Below are positions 1 through 9,329 of a stretch of DNA of 33,150 nucleotides, piece after piece. The stretch's first letter is position 1. The number at the start of each line of letters is the position of its first letter. This stretch comes from Chara braunii (lineage: Eukaryota > Streptophyta > Charophyceae > Charales > Characeae): assembly GCA_003427395.1 (NCBI GenBank), contig BFEA01000319.1:1210271-1243420 (forward strand), written 5' to 3'. Under the pieces are notes generated by a model, which did no database searches, had not been told where the DNA came from, and worked only from the letters and a program-made list of their open reading frames with translations. A program made the translations under genes and the position numbers.

Positions 1-39
1 GAAGAGGAAGGTGCCGGTAGCCATAGCCGAGGTGGAGAG

Positions 40-172
40 TTGACCGGAGGGTTGACCGGACGTTGACCGGAAGGTTGACCGTGGTGTTGACCGGGGTCTT
101 ATCGCGTTGACCAAGCATTGACCGAGGAGTTGACCGGCGTCGTTGACCAAGACTTTGACCAAGACTTTGACC
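40..172 (+). repeat. Phased TTGACC array (11 copies)
   Basis: TTGACC starts at 40, 52, 63, 75, 87, 107, 118, 130, 143, 155 and 167. Spacing is 11-13 bases except one step of 20. The bases between copies vary (ggagg, ggacg, aagac), so the core is conserved more than the unit. TTGACC is the W-box core bound by plant WRKY factors, and the near-helical spacing would put the sites on one face of the DNA. The regulatory role is inference; a simple minisatellite is the alternative. Confidence 0.8.
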
Positions 173-362
173 AACCTGGAGTTGGTAATATCTCGCCAAG
201 CCCTAGCCTACCGCCTTGCTCTGTGGATGTGCACTCACCCTGCGGTACCTTCTAAGTCAGAGTCTGTCTGTCTCTCCTTTCTGCATCGAGTCTCTTCTGT
301 CCTAAGTGATAGTATTCTATGGATGAAGGATAGGCCTGGTTGACCACTCCCCGATCTAGTAG

Positions 363-690
363 GGCTGAGACTGTGGCAGATCCAACTGTCCAGGGGGGCA
401 TAACCCTCCCAAGGACTGGTGCTGACCGACTGGACACGGTTGGTATGGTACAGTGGGCCTGAAAGACTGAGTTGTGGGCTGAAACAACAGGCAGTCTTAA
501 GTATTGAGGGCCTTGTTGACCCGAACCCCTGTCAGACTAAGTAAGGCTAAAGACTGTGTTTGACGACTCGACTGTCCTGGGGGATACGAACCCTCCCAAG
601 GACCGGTACAGACCGGCGGGCTGCTCGGTGTGGCACGGTAGGCCTGAAAAGCTGAGCTGTGGGCGGTGCGACAGGTAAGAACCAAGCTGA
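363..690 (+). repeat. Diverged tandem duplication with stem-loops in the gypsy leader
   Basis: Two related blocks lie 186 bases apart (matching segments start at 386 and 572). Each has a G-run, a loop with ATAACCCTCCC or ATACGAACCCTCCC, and a closing AAGGAC that pairs with the GTCC before the G-run. A third hairpin at 821-843 has a perfect 9-bp stem (ACAGGGTTC with GAACCCTGT) and again contains ATACGAACCCT. Structured leader RNA could act in packaging, dimerisation or initiation, but no function is shown. Confidence 0.6.
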
Positions 691-924
691 TCACGTCGTC
701 CTGACTGCGACGTTAAAGAATTCTTGTGGAGTTACGGGGGATCTCCTTAAATGCCTCCTGATCAGCCACTGGGTCAGTAGTGACAGCCATAGTGTAGGTC
801 TAGGCTAGTGACCATAGCTGACAGGGTTCTATACGAACCCTGTGGTCCTTAGAGAGTCAGTCAGTCAGTGGTTTGGGTAGGTCTACGTGGTGAGGAGTGG
901 GGCATCGCCGTGCACCTGAACACC

Positions 925-2970
925 ATGGACGACAACCCCACGCATGGGTTACTTGTGGGGTTCTCCCTTTGGGGGACCCTCTGGCGTCTCCTGTTTCCCC
1001 TAGGGTTCTGGCACACGTTCACGTGTAGAGTAGAGACCCGGGGTGGCGGGACAACTAACCCCTATACGAAGGAAGAGGATGAGAAGATGACCGCCATATT
1101 GAAGGAGAGAAAAGAGAAGAAAGAGGCCAAGAGAAGGGCCTTGATGGAGGAGCAGGCGGCGAAACTGAAGAAGATAGAGGAGGAGATGGCCAGAGAAAAG
1201 GAAAGGTTGAAGAAAGAGGAGGAGGCGAAACTGAAGGAGGTAGAAGAGGAGGAAGAAGATGATCAGCCACTGGAAAGGAGGAGGTGGCAACGGGGGCAGA
1301 CCAGTGAAGTCAGGGAGGATGAAATGGAAAAGAGGATCTCGGAATGGGTTGCCAACTTGTCTTTGGGAGAAGAGGAGGAGGTTGCAATGTATATCCCCAA
1401 GGACGAGCAAGAAGCCGCCATTAAAGCATGGGATGTAGAAGAAGACCCTCTGAAGCGGCAGACGATGGAAGATGAGACGAGGATGGAGTGGAAGCTTAGA
1501 ATGATGAGGGAAAAGAAGAGGAGAGTGGACGCGGCGAGTGAGGCGGCCAAAGAATTAGAAGCGGTAAAGAACATGAAAGAACAGTTGACCGCCCAGGTGG
1601 ATCTCCAACGAAAGGTGGAGATCATCGCCCAAAACGTTGAGCGTTTGGCGCGAGTTCAGGAGGAACAGTACGCGTTTAGTCGGAGTCAGGATATGGTCGT
1701 GTGCTCGATGCAGATGGGATTTCGGGACTTCGCCCGCGAGTTGGTAGGCGCTGTAGGAGCTGAGGTGAAGCATCGCCTCGAGAAAACAGAACGCTTCTGT
1801 GTCGGCGCCATTGAAGGCGTTAAACTGGCAGCCCCCAAGGAAGAGGAAGCATGTCCGCGCAGGGAGCCAGTCAAAGTCAAATTTCCTGATTCCTGCAGTG
1901 GGGAAAAGGAAGAGAACTTTGATAATTGGGAGGCTAACGTTAAGACGTACGTGCACGTGCAGAAGGTGTCTCCCGATGAGCAGGTCCTCATCGCTATCCA
2001 TGCGCTGAAAGAAGAAGCCGCCAGTTTTGCACGCTCCTTAGTTCGCGCTGCTAATTGCAGCGACGACGTGGTTGCCTACTCTGCTTTCACCCCCCTCGCT
2101 GATTTTCTGAAGTTGCTGCGCGAACGAGTTGCAGATGTTTCGCGCAGCGTCAGGGCCTTTGATCGATTGCAAACCATTCACTCTCGTAAGTGGAGGAGTG
2201 CCAAGGCACTCAAGGGAGTAATGGATGAGTTAGTGGCTACTCCTGACCATGGGGTCACAGAGACCCAATTGGTTGACCTCTTCTACCGGGCTATGCCTGA
2301 GTCGTTGCGTGGGCACTTCTTTGAGAAGAGCCAGCAACCCACCATGACCTACGACGCGTTGAGCAGGGAAGTGGTGGCATTTGAAGCAAAGTCTGCGTCA
2401 GTTTCCACTTTCTGGCACAAAGACTTGGATAGGGGGAAAAAGTGGAAAGGTCGCACTATCTCAGGGCAAGTGAAGACAAAGGATAGCCTGATCCTTGCTT
2501 TAGACGAGGGTAGTGTCGACGAGGTCCCATACGACCAGATAGAGTGGGGGCTAGAGGACGTGGACAGCAGCGCGAGTCAAGGGAGAACTTACGCTACTGT
2601 CGCGGCCGGAGGGAGGCCGCAAGAAGGAGGACGAGGCCAGGGCCAAGGGGGCCGGGCCTCAGGGAACCGTTCTCAGGGCGATCAGGGGGTTGGCGGCAGA
2701 GGAGGAAATCGCCAAGCAGGAGGAAGGGGTCAAGGTCCCCCGCAAAACCGGTTTGGGAATAGGTCCCCTTATAGGAGAAGTGGTTGGCACCCAGGGCTGC
2801 CACAAGGCAGGCCTTGGGAAGATCTGGGCCTGGACCAGCGCATATGGCAACAGCGTGTGAGCCAGGGGCAGTGCATCTATTGCGGTGACCCTGGCCACAT
2901 CATTAAATACTGTCTGAAGTATAGGGAGGCTCGTTGGGCTGCACAGGAAGCAAAAGGCAGCCGCCGGTAG
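925..2970 (+). CDS. gag: Gag polyprotein of the gypsy element
   Basis: Gag forms the retrotransposon particle and binds its RNA. The frame is open from 868, but that codon is GTG, so I start at the first ATG (925), giving 681 residues; ATG 1087 is an alternative start. From about 1066 to 1270 the protein is a lysine/glutamate-rich predicted coiled coil. Bases about 1900-2400 match the retrotransposon Gag core (DNWEANVKTYV, then helices with FYRAMPESLRGHF). A Gly/Arg/Gln-rich RNA-binding stretch follows at about 2605-2760. One CCHC zinc knuckle, C-X2-C-X4-H-X4-C, lies at 2872-2913. The stop is TAG at 2968. The pol frame begins inside the last 45 bases, one base back (-1) from gag. No canonical slippery heptamer is visible in that overlap, so how pol was expressed is unclear. 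Confidence 0.88.
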   Translation: MDDNPTHGLLVGFSLWGTLWRLLFPLGFWHTFTCRVETRGGGTTNPYTKEEDEKMTAILKERKEKKEAKRRALMEEQAAKLKKIEEEMAREKERLKKEEEAKLKEVEEEEEDDQPLERRRWQRGQTSEVREDEMEKRISEWVANLSLGEEEEVAMYIPKDEQEAAIKAWDVEEDPLKRQTMEDETRMEWKLRMMREKKRRVDAASEAAKELEAVKNMKEQLTAQVDLQRKVEIIAQNVERLARVQEEQYAFSRSQDMVVCSMQMGFRDFARELVGAVGAEVKHRLEKTERFCVGAIEGVKLAAPKEEEACPRREPVKVKFPDSCSGEKEENFDNWEANVKTYVHVQKVSPDEQVLIAIHALKEEAASFARSLVRAANCSDDVVAYSAFTPLADFLKLLRERVADVSRSVRAFDRLQTIHSRKWRSAKALKGVMDELVATPDHGVTETQLVDLFYRAMPESLRGHFFEKSQQPTMTYDALSREVVAFEAKSASVSTFWHKDLDRGKKWKGRTISGQVKTKDSLILALDEGSVDEVPYDQIEWGLEDVDSSASQGRTYATVAAGGRPQEGGRGQGQGGRASGNRSQGDQGVGGRGGNRQAGGRGQGPPQNRFGNRSPYRRSGWHPGLPQGRPWEDLGLDQRIWQQRVSQGQCIYCGDPGHIIKYCLKYREARWAAQEAKGSRR

Positions 2971-3686
2971 GGGTAGCAACTGCCTCTACCATAGGGCCAT
3001 GTGGAGATGAGTCAGCAAGCCGGCACGAATCTCCCAAACCACATGAGCCCATGGCAAAAGTTGCAGGCCGGTGCCTAGATAGCTTCCCAGAGACTGCATG
3101 TGTTAGAGTCTCTCTAGGCACTTCCCTCACAGGCGTGGCAGAGGAATTGAAGGAGAGAATGCCCGCCTGGGCGAAGATGAGGAAAGAGAATAGGGGGCAA
3201 CTTATACTAGTAGATACAGAGATCTTTAGAGGACGAGTTGGCACCTTAGTGGATAGTGGAGCCACTCGCAGTTATATTAGTAGGAAGGCACTGCAGAAGC
3301 TGAAGTTGCAGTTGAAAGTCCAACGACTAGCAGACCCCATAGTAAGTATCCTCGCGGACAATCGCACCATGCGAGTAGAAGAGTATGTAGAGGGAATCCA
3401 CACATATTTCCGCCTAGAGCAAGATGGGAAGGTGAAGAAAGTTCTCCATTTCCTAACTCTCCTCATAGAGGATAGCCTCCCGTTCGACATAGTCCTAGGT
3501 ATGGACTGGGGAGAGGCAGCAGGGGCCACACTCCACTCGAGAGAGCACGAGTGTAGGCTCCCTAGTCCGTCAGGCGGTGTCAAGACTGCCCATCTGTTCC
3601 ATGTGTCAGGAGTAGATAACTCCCTGGCGCATTGCTGCCTTAGCGCTCCTGCGTTTGCAAGACTAGTAAAGAAGGAGCAGCTATAG
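2925..3686 (+). pseudogene. pol: Pol part 1: retroviral-type aspartic protease
   Basis: This frame is open from 2925 just after a TAG at 2922, overlaps the gag end, and has no ATG before 3051, so it was probably joined to Gag by frameshifting. The catalytic DSGAT motif is encoded at 3252-3266, within TLVDSGATRSYIS. A second family hallmark, FDIVLGMDW, is encoded just before the frame reaches the insert leading to reverse transcriptase. The frame ends at TAG 3684-3686. The same frame continues without a break into reverse-transcriptase N-terminal sequence, so this stop is an inactivating mutation, most simply a glutamine CAG changed to TAG. The protease domain itself looks complete. Confidence 0.85.
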
Positions 3687-5289
3687 GAACAGGTTTTTGT
3701 AGCCTATGTTAGGCCAGTCATTGAGCCTAAGGAAGAGAAGCCTATAAACCCTGCTATTGCCAAACTGCTGGGAGAATTCACAGACTTAGTGAAGCCGCCG
3801 ATAGGAGTAGTACCGCGGCCAATCCAGCATCGTATTGAGATTGAGCCTGGCAGTAGGACCCCCAAGGGAGCCGTGTATCGGATGTCCCCGCGAGAGTTGG
3901 AGGAGCTGCGCAAGCAGCTAGATAAGCTCCTAGAGAAAGGGTTGGCTTAGGCCCACTTCGTCTCCATTTGGAGCACCTGTTCTGTTTGTCCCCAAGAAGG
4001 AGGGAGAGCTCAGACTGTGTATAGACTATAGGGGTCTGAACGCTATCACAGTTAAGAATGCTGAGCCACTGCCCAGGATAGACGATCTTTTAGATCGGGT
4101 GCAGGGGTGTAGATATTTTTCGAAGATAGACTTGAAGTTCGGGTATCATTAGATAGAGGTTCATCCTGATGATCAGTACAAGACAACTTTCCGGACTAGA
4201 TACGGGCACTACGAGTTCATCGTGATGCCCTTTGGACTAACCAACGCGCCAACGACTTTTCAGCGATGTATGAATGATTTGTTTAAGCCGTGGTTAGATA
4301 GGTTTGTTGTAGTTTACTTGGATGATATCCTAGTGTTTAGTAAGACCCTCCAAGATCATCAGGGTCATCTCAAGCAAGTCTTGGAGAAGCTGAGGGAAGC
4401 TAACTTCAAGATCAACGCAAAGAAGTGCGAATGGGCTAAGACCCAAGTGTTGTATTTGGGCCACGTCTTAGACGGAGACGACATTAAGCCAGAAGATAGT
4501 AAGATTGCAGCGATTAGGGATTGGCCAACACCGCGTACGTTAACAGAATTGCGGTCGTTCTTAGGCCTAGCAAATTATTATAGGAAGTTCGTAAGGAACT
4601 TCTCCACTCTCGCTGCGCCCCTTCGCAGACTGCTAAGGAAAAAAGACCATCTGGAAGTGGGACAAGGACTGCACGTCTGCTATGAAGAAGTTGAAGCAGG
4701 CATTGATAGGGTATCCAGTCCTAAGGTGGCCGACCCGTCCTTACCCTTTGTCGTCACTACGGATGCAAGCGAGTACGACAGAGGTGCCGTTCTGCAGCAA
4801 GACTATGGCAATGGTTATAGGCCCATAGAGTTCATGTCTACTAGGATGCCTTCAGAGAAGGTTGCGACATCTACCTATGAGAGGGAACTCTACGCTCTCA
4901 GGCAAGCGTTAGACCATTGGAAGCACTACTTGCTTGGGAGGCATTTCAAATTCTATTCTGACCACGAAATGTTGCGATGGTTAAAGACGCAGGCCAAGAT
5001 GACACCTAAGCTTACTAGGTGGGCCACAGAAATAGACTAGTATGATTTTGAGCTCAAGCCAGTCAAGGGTAAATATAATATAGTTGCGGACGCTCTGAGT
5101 AGGAGAGCTGACTACTTTGGAGCGATAGTTCACTATCTGGACATAGGGAGAGACCTCCAGGAAAAAGTTAAAGAAGCATATGCGCAGAACCCTATTTATA
5201 GTGATCTCCTCAAGAGAGTAAAGGAGGCTCCAGAGACCGAGCCAGATTACCGCACTACTGACGGACTGTTATTTGAGAAGACTAACATA
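3687..5289 (+). pseudogene. pol: Pol part 2: reverse transcriptase and RNase H, broken
   Basis: This part copied the element RNA into DNA. The frame from 3687 runs to a TAG at 3948, where one extra base near 3942-3946 shifts it; the conserved block with [12 protein letters not shown] follows in the next frame from 3952. A TAG at 4150 replaces the glutamine after GYH in the KIDLKFGYH block. The catalytic YLDD is at 4315-4326. Between about 4640 and 4720 two single-base indels cancel, leaving roughly 27 out-of-frame residues. RNase H follows, with Asp 4762 (TDAS), Glu 4885 (YEREL) and Asp 4960 (SDH). TAG 5038 again sits where related proteins have Gln, and the frame continues through ADALSRR at 5086-5106. 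The family is clear; the copy is dead. Confidence 0.9.
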
Positions 5290-6363
5290 GTTGACCGTTT
5301 GTGCATTCCCAACAGTGAGGAGGTTCGTAGTTTAATCTTAGGAGAATGTCACGACACAGAGGGTCATTTTGGTTGGCAAAAGACTTTAGCCAATCTAATG
5401 CACGCGTACACATGGCCAGGAATGAAGAATGACTGGATAGAGTATGTCCACAGTTGTAAAGTTTGCCAACGGAATAAGACTACTACGCGTGCCCCGCTAG
5501 GTCTTCTCAGACCCTTACCTATTCCTGATCAGCCCGGAGATTCAGTGTCCATCGACTTCATGGACGCGGGCGTCAAGAGTAGACATGGCAAGAGCCAAGT
5601 CATGACAATAGTCGATAGGTTTAGCAAGTATGCTGTTTTCATTCCTTTGCTTTCTGAGGCACAAACAGAGTTAGTGATCCGTAAGTTTTTTGATCATTGG
5701 GTCAGTGAGCACGGGGTCCCATTGTTCATAGCTAGTGATAGAGACACCCGGTTCACAAGTCAGAACTGGCAGGAGTTAATGAGAGTCTACGGCTCTAAGT
5801 TGCTGATGTCATCTGGCCGTCATCCCGAGACTAACGGTCAGACCGAACAGATGAATAATGCAGCCAGTTTTGAGAATGTACATTAGACCAGACCAAATTG
5901 ACTGGGATGAGATGCTCCCCAAGGTAGCCAGTGCTTACAACAATAGTGTGCATTTGTCTACGTGCCGCACTCCCATCGAACTGCACAAGTCTTTTAGACC
6001 GCGCAGACCATTTGAAGGACTTAACCGGGATCAGATTCATAGGCTACCGCCCGGTACTAGGGAGTTTGCTATACAGCACGAGAAAGAACTAGCTACTGTT
6101 ACAGAAAACCTCAGAAAAGCCCAGCATAGGATGATAGAGCAAGCCAACAAACATCGTCGCCCGTCACAGTTCCAAGTAGGCGACTTAGTCTGGGTCAAGG
6201 CTATAAAGAGTTTGCTCCTGAGGATAACATCTCGCAAAAGTTACTGCCCGCGTATAGAGGACCGTGGCCAGTTCTAGAAGTCAAGGGCGGAGAAGATGGT
6301 CCGTCCTACTCGATAGAGATTCCACTACACCTCCACACCTACCCAGTTTTCCATGCGTCAAAG
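5290..6363 (+). pseudogene. pol: Pol part 3: integrase, frameshifted
   Basis: Integrase inserts the cDNA copy into the chromosome. The N-terminal zinc domain is seen as His 5350, His 5365, Cys 5455 and Cys 5464 (H-X4-H-X29-C-X2-C). The catalytic triad is Asp 5554, Asp 5737 and Glu 5845, with 35 residues between the last two, as in the family (D-D-35-E). The frame breaks shortly after the catalytic Glu, near 5848-5860, and ends at TAG 5884; the next part (RPDQIDWDEMLPKV, AYNNS) is one frame over. A second shift near 6205, after GDLVWVKAIK, returns to the original frame. All key residues survive, so the damage looks like isolated indels rather than long decay. Confidence 0.88.
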
Positions 6364-6639
6364 TTGTTACCATGCACCGTAAGTGATCAGTTCCCATCTA
6401 GACGTTCCATGATCCCTCCAGACATGGATGGGAGGTACGACATTGACGGCATTGTAGGCGAAGACGTGTTTAGAACAGGAGGTCGAGGTCGTCCTCAAAA
6501 ACAGTATAAAGTCAGATTTGCATATCAGGAACCAGAAGACGACCGGTGGTTCACCAGAACTGAACTTCTGGAAACAGCTCCCGACATAGTTAAGGCCTAC
6601 GAAAGAGATAGAAAGGGTAAAGGTCCTGTCTTGGGCTAA
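6364..6639 (+). pseudogene. pol: Pol C-terminus with chromodomain
   Basis: This is the C-terminal end of pol, in the same frame as the segment starting near 6208. After the integrase tail (VFHASKLLPC), bases about 6430-6620 encode a chromodomain-like fold: YDIDGIVGEDVF, a basic GRGRPQKQYKVRF strand, a DDRWF aromatic block and a final helix with APDIVKAYE. Chromodomains at this position define chromoviruses and are thought to steer insertion to marked chromatin. The stop is TAA at 6637. There is no ATG of its own, so it is not a separate gene. Confidence 0.83.
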
Positions 6640-7170
6640 AATATTCTCGGAGGACCTCGAATTTAGGCCGGCGGGAGTGAAACGGTATTCACCAGTTCGC
6701 AGTAGCTGATGCAGATCCCAGGGCTCGATCCCTAGTTCCCCACCTTACCTGTGTACAGTACGTGTGTCAACCCGTAGAGTTGAACCCGCGACGTGTAGGA
6801 CTGCCAGTGGTAGGTAGGTTATCGTAGGTTACAGGGTATAGGGGATTCGAACCGTAGACCTGTCGGGTAGGAGTCTAAAGAGTCTAGAGGTCTTAGCTGT
6901 AGACTTTCCGAAAGGTCAAAGTCGTGGCGGCTACTTACCTGAAAGGGTCAAGGTCGTAGCTGCTACAGCACCGAAAGGCCAAGTAGATACTTCTAGAAGT
7001 GGCCTTTCGGAGGCAGCCCACTGTAGGTCGAGGCAAGTGGGCAAGTGGTGGAAGTCCACCGTGCAGAGTCAGCAGTCCCAGTCCAGTCAGTCCGGTCCAG
7101 TCAAGCAAGTACCGCCTGGGACTGTGTGCACCGTGGGCCAGGGAAACAGGGCAGGCCGACAAGCCACAGA
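6640..7170. other. Non-coding region after pol; hairpins and T-arm-like motifs
   Basis: No coding frame is convincing here. It has T-arm-like sequences (GGGCTCGATCCC near 6720; on the minus strand GGTTCGAATCCCC near 6850). Two diverged units with GAAAGGTCAAAGTCGTGGC / GAAAGGGTCAAGGTCGTAG occur at about 6910-6970. A hairpin has an 11-bp stem, CCGAAAGGCCA 6971-6981 with TGGCCTTTCGG 7000-7010, and encloses the palindrome ACTTCTAGAAGT at 6989-7000. It may be the element's 3' untranslated region or start of the 3' LTR, but no polypurine tract or LTR edge is clear. Confidence 0.4.
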
Positions 7171-7172
7171 AG

Positions 7173-7179
7173 TATAAAT
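7173..7179 (+). promoter_or_regulatory. Possible TATA box (LTR-like segment)
   Basis: TATAAAT lies in a GC-richer context and is followed at 7319 by GCAGCCATAGCTGCC, which recurs at 11515 downstream of another TATA (11361). The paired arrangement suggests two related LTR-like promoter segments. No transcript evidence is available. Confidence 0.3.
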
Positions 7180-7670
7180 CAAGAGGCCGCGCACAGCCAT
7201 TCATTCATTCCTGCGGAAGCCATGCGGAAGCGCTGCCTCAGCGGCTTGTGCAAGGAGGTCTGCAGTGTGCCCGAAGTCGAAGTGGGCCAGGAGAGCTTAG
7301 CGTAGCGATAGCGTAGGGGCAGCCATAGCTGCCATAGCTGTAGCTTAGAGTGACGTGTGTGTGTCTGTTGTGTAAGTGTTCAGAGTGATGCGTGTGGGNT
7401 ATCCAGGGTGATCCGGTGTGTGTGGACAGTGAGTTGTTGGGCGCTGAGTCGCCATAGCCAGTGGAAGTGAACTCTTATCTGGAAGCCATATCTCTGAGTA
7501 CTGAGTGGGTGCACGTCGCCAGTTTGCTGTGCTGCTGTTCACATGCATGAATAGTGTGAATGAGACGAGTCTGATTGCAGTGCAAATTCACAATGAAAGA
7601 CAATGCCACCCAATTGCGAAAGAAATGAAAGCACTTGCAAAGAGATAGAGACCAAAGAAGAGAGAAAGAA

Positions 7671-7751
7671 GGAGAAGAAGAAGAAGAAGAAGAAGAAGAA
7701 GAAGAAGAAGAAGAAGAAGAAGAAGAAGAAGAAGAAGAAGAAGAAGAAGAA
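7671..7751 (+). repeat. (GAA)n microsatellite
   Basis: This is an almost pure AAG/GAA trinucleotide run of about 80 bases. It produces long poly-Lys, poly-Ser, poly-Phe and poly-Leu frames that are not genes. GAA runs can form triplex DNA. Confidence 0.95.
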
Positions 7752-9085
7752 CACCAGCAAGACCAATGACGAATCCCACTTCTCTCTCCACCTTCCTCCT
7801 CCTCCTTCACTTTGCCAATCTTATTCTTCTTCCAATAGTAATAATAACAATGAGTGGATGAACCAGAAGCAATATCCGAAGTTCCCTCTTACTGCTGACA
7901 CAACAACAGGTCCACCATAGCCATGGCTTCCCCCTTCTTCCTCCTCTCACATGCCTACCTATGGCGGACTACTAAGGGCTCTGCCCTCCTGTGCAAAGGA
8001 CAACGCAAAGCAGCTATGTCGCTGCACTCCTGTCCAAAGGTCAACACAAGCAGCTATGCCGCTGCTCACTAAGCCGCCATGCCTGACTCTGCCTCGAGCT
8101 TCCTTGGTGTGACACTACCCCAACTGGGGCCTTCCAGATGCAGCGCCCAACAAGGTGATGAAGATGGTGTCTACCATAGCCAGGTAGGTACCTCACCACT
8201 CGCCTCCTTCGCCCCCCTTCTTCCTCCTCCTCAGGCTGGGCTGCTCGCCATAGCCAGGCTGAGCGCCCAGCTGCTCTTCTCCTCCAGGCAGCACTTGCCA
8301 AGTCCAGCACTTGGCTCCAGCAGCATGTCGCCAATTCTTGCAAACCGCAAATGAGGAGGAGCTGCTTGCTCCTCCTGAAGATATAGCTGCCTACTGGCCT
8401 TTTGGGCGGTGACTTCCTAGGCCGAGCGGCCTCCCAGCAACCGGTATGCAATGACTTGCTGGTTTCTGGGTGTCTGTAGCCTCTCTCTTGTCGAGGTTGT
8501 ACGATGTGTAGGATAGATTCGTAATTTTGTTTGGCTGAGGGCCAACCGAGAGACCCGCCTGTAAGGAAATTCGTTAGGGACATATCTGCAAATTCGGGAA
8601 AATATAGGCCCGTACTAACTAGAATTCCCTACAGCTATCCTAACTGCGAAATGCAGGCCCGGGCTACCCCTAGGACAGACAATCCCTAAGGGCCTAAGCT
8701 GATAGACGGTCCTATAGCCCATTGCCGGGTTGGGAGAGGCCCTAGAGGCCGAAACAGAAATGGTACCGGTCGGTCAGTCAGTCTGGTCTAGGTCGAGTCT
8801 AGGCTAGAGTAGAGTATAGAGAGGATGGGGACATCGGTTCAGGGCTTTTGGCGGTTGGTACCGAGTACATCGCTGCTGTGCAATGCGTGAACCGGAGGTG
8901 GTGACGGCTCCGCGTTGAGGGAGACAGACATAGCCAGACCTTCGGAGCGCCGGCCATAACTGGGACCTGCGCTGTACTCTGTCAGCACACGGGGCTGTAC
9001 AGAGGTTTGGGTTATTCGAGGTCTGCTGGAGGCGAGAGAAGTTGGTGCCCTGCTGGACCCTTCTCCGGAGTAGGGTAACAGGGTT
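7752..9085. other. Non-coding, repeat-derived DNA
   Basis: No supported gene. A 41-bp direct repeat (CTCCTGTGCAAAGG at 7986, CTCCTGTCCAAAGG at 8027) ends each unit with CAGCTATGYCGCTGC. Bases 8590-8830 resemble a retrotransposon leader in style (GGTCGGTCAGTCAGTC, GTCTAGGCTAG; compare 805-875), but the match is too loose to define an element. Confidence 0.4.
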
Positions 9086-9325
9086 GTGGCGCTGCATCCA
9101 TAGCTGCAGCTTCTTCCTCAGAGGTCATCTTGTCAGGAGTGGTGGCGCTGCTGCAGACTTCCACCCGGGAAGTCTTCCGACACTTCGTCATCATCAGATA
9201 CTGTGGCGCTGGAGTTCTTCTTCATCCTCTGAGTGGCGCTTGGCCTCAGAGGCCTGTTTCAGGGTGGCGCTTCCCTCTGGAGGCTGTATCTGGGTGGGGC
9301 TTGATGTTTCAAGGACTCAGGGGTT
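9086..9325 (+). repeat. GTGGCGCT repeat array with variable hairpins
   Basis: GTGGCGCT starts at 9086, 9142, 9203, 9233 and 9264, with GTGGGGCT at 9294. The last four are 30-31 bases apart and the others about twice that. After the core, most units hold a short inverted repeat whose arms differ between units (GGCCT/AGGCC; CCTC/GAGG; ACTTCC/GGAAGT). A constant core with changing but self-complementary arms is unusual for a simple minisatellite. It could be part of an LTR. Confidence 0.6.
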
Positions 9326-9329
9326 GTAA

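Larger units (their letters stand above)
1..6639 (+). mobile_element. Ty3/gypsy chromovirus, LTRs not seen
   Basis: The order leader, gag, protease, reverse transcriptase, RNase H, integrase, chromodomain defines a Ty3/gypsy element of the chromovirus branch. Gag is open, but pol carries in-frame stops and several frameshifts, so this copy cannot make its own enzymes. No sequence from 1-924 recurs after 6639, so these bases are probably internal leader, the 5' LTR lies left of the window, and the 3' LTR is in or beyond the unexplained DNA after 6640. The domain order is seen directly; the Characeae-type assignment is from memory of similar Gag proteins. Confidence 0.93.

Noticed and set aside
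40-172. CRISPR-like array
   Set aside because: The repeat core is only 6-7 bases with 5-7 base spacers in a eukaryotic retroelement; there are no cas genes.
1-867. 5' LTR of the gypsy element
   Set aside because: None of this sequence recurs downstream of pol, so it is more likely internal leader.
868-924. Gag start at 868
   Set aside because: The codon is GTG and a eukaryotic start is more likely at ATG 925.
2923-2967. Programmed -1 frameshift site between gag and pol
   Set aside because: The overlap and frame relation allow it, but no canonical X-XXY-YYZ heptamer is visible.
7475-7920. Poly-Lys, poly-Ser, poly-Phe and poly-Leu reading frames
   Set aside because: They are readings of the GAA microsatellite on both strands.
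8041-8583. 180-residue minus-strand frame
   Set aside because: No recognisable domain, no splice context, and a direct repeat at its edge; it looks like chance.
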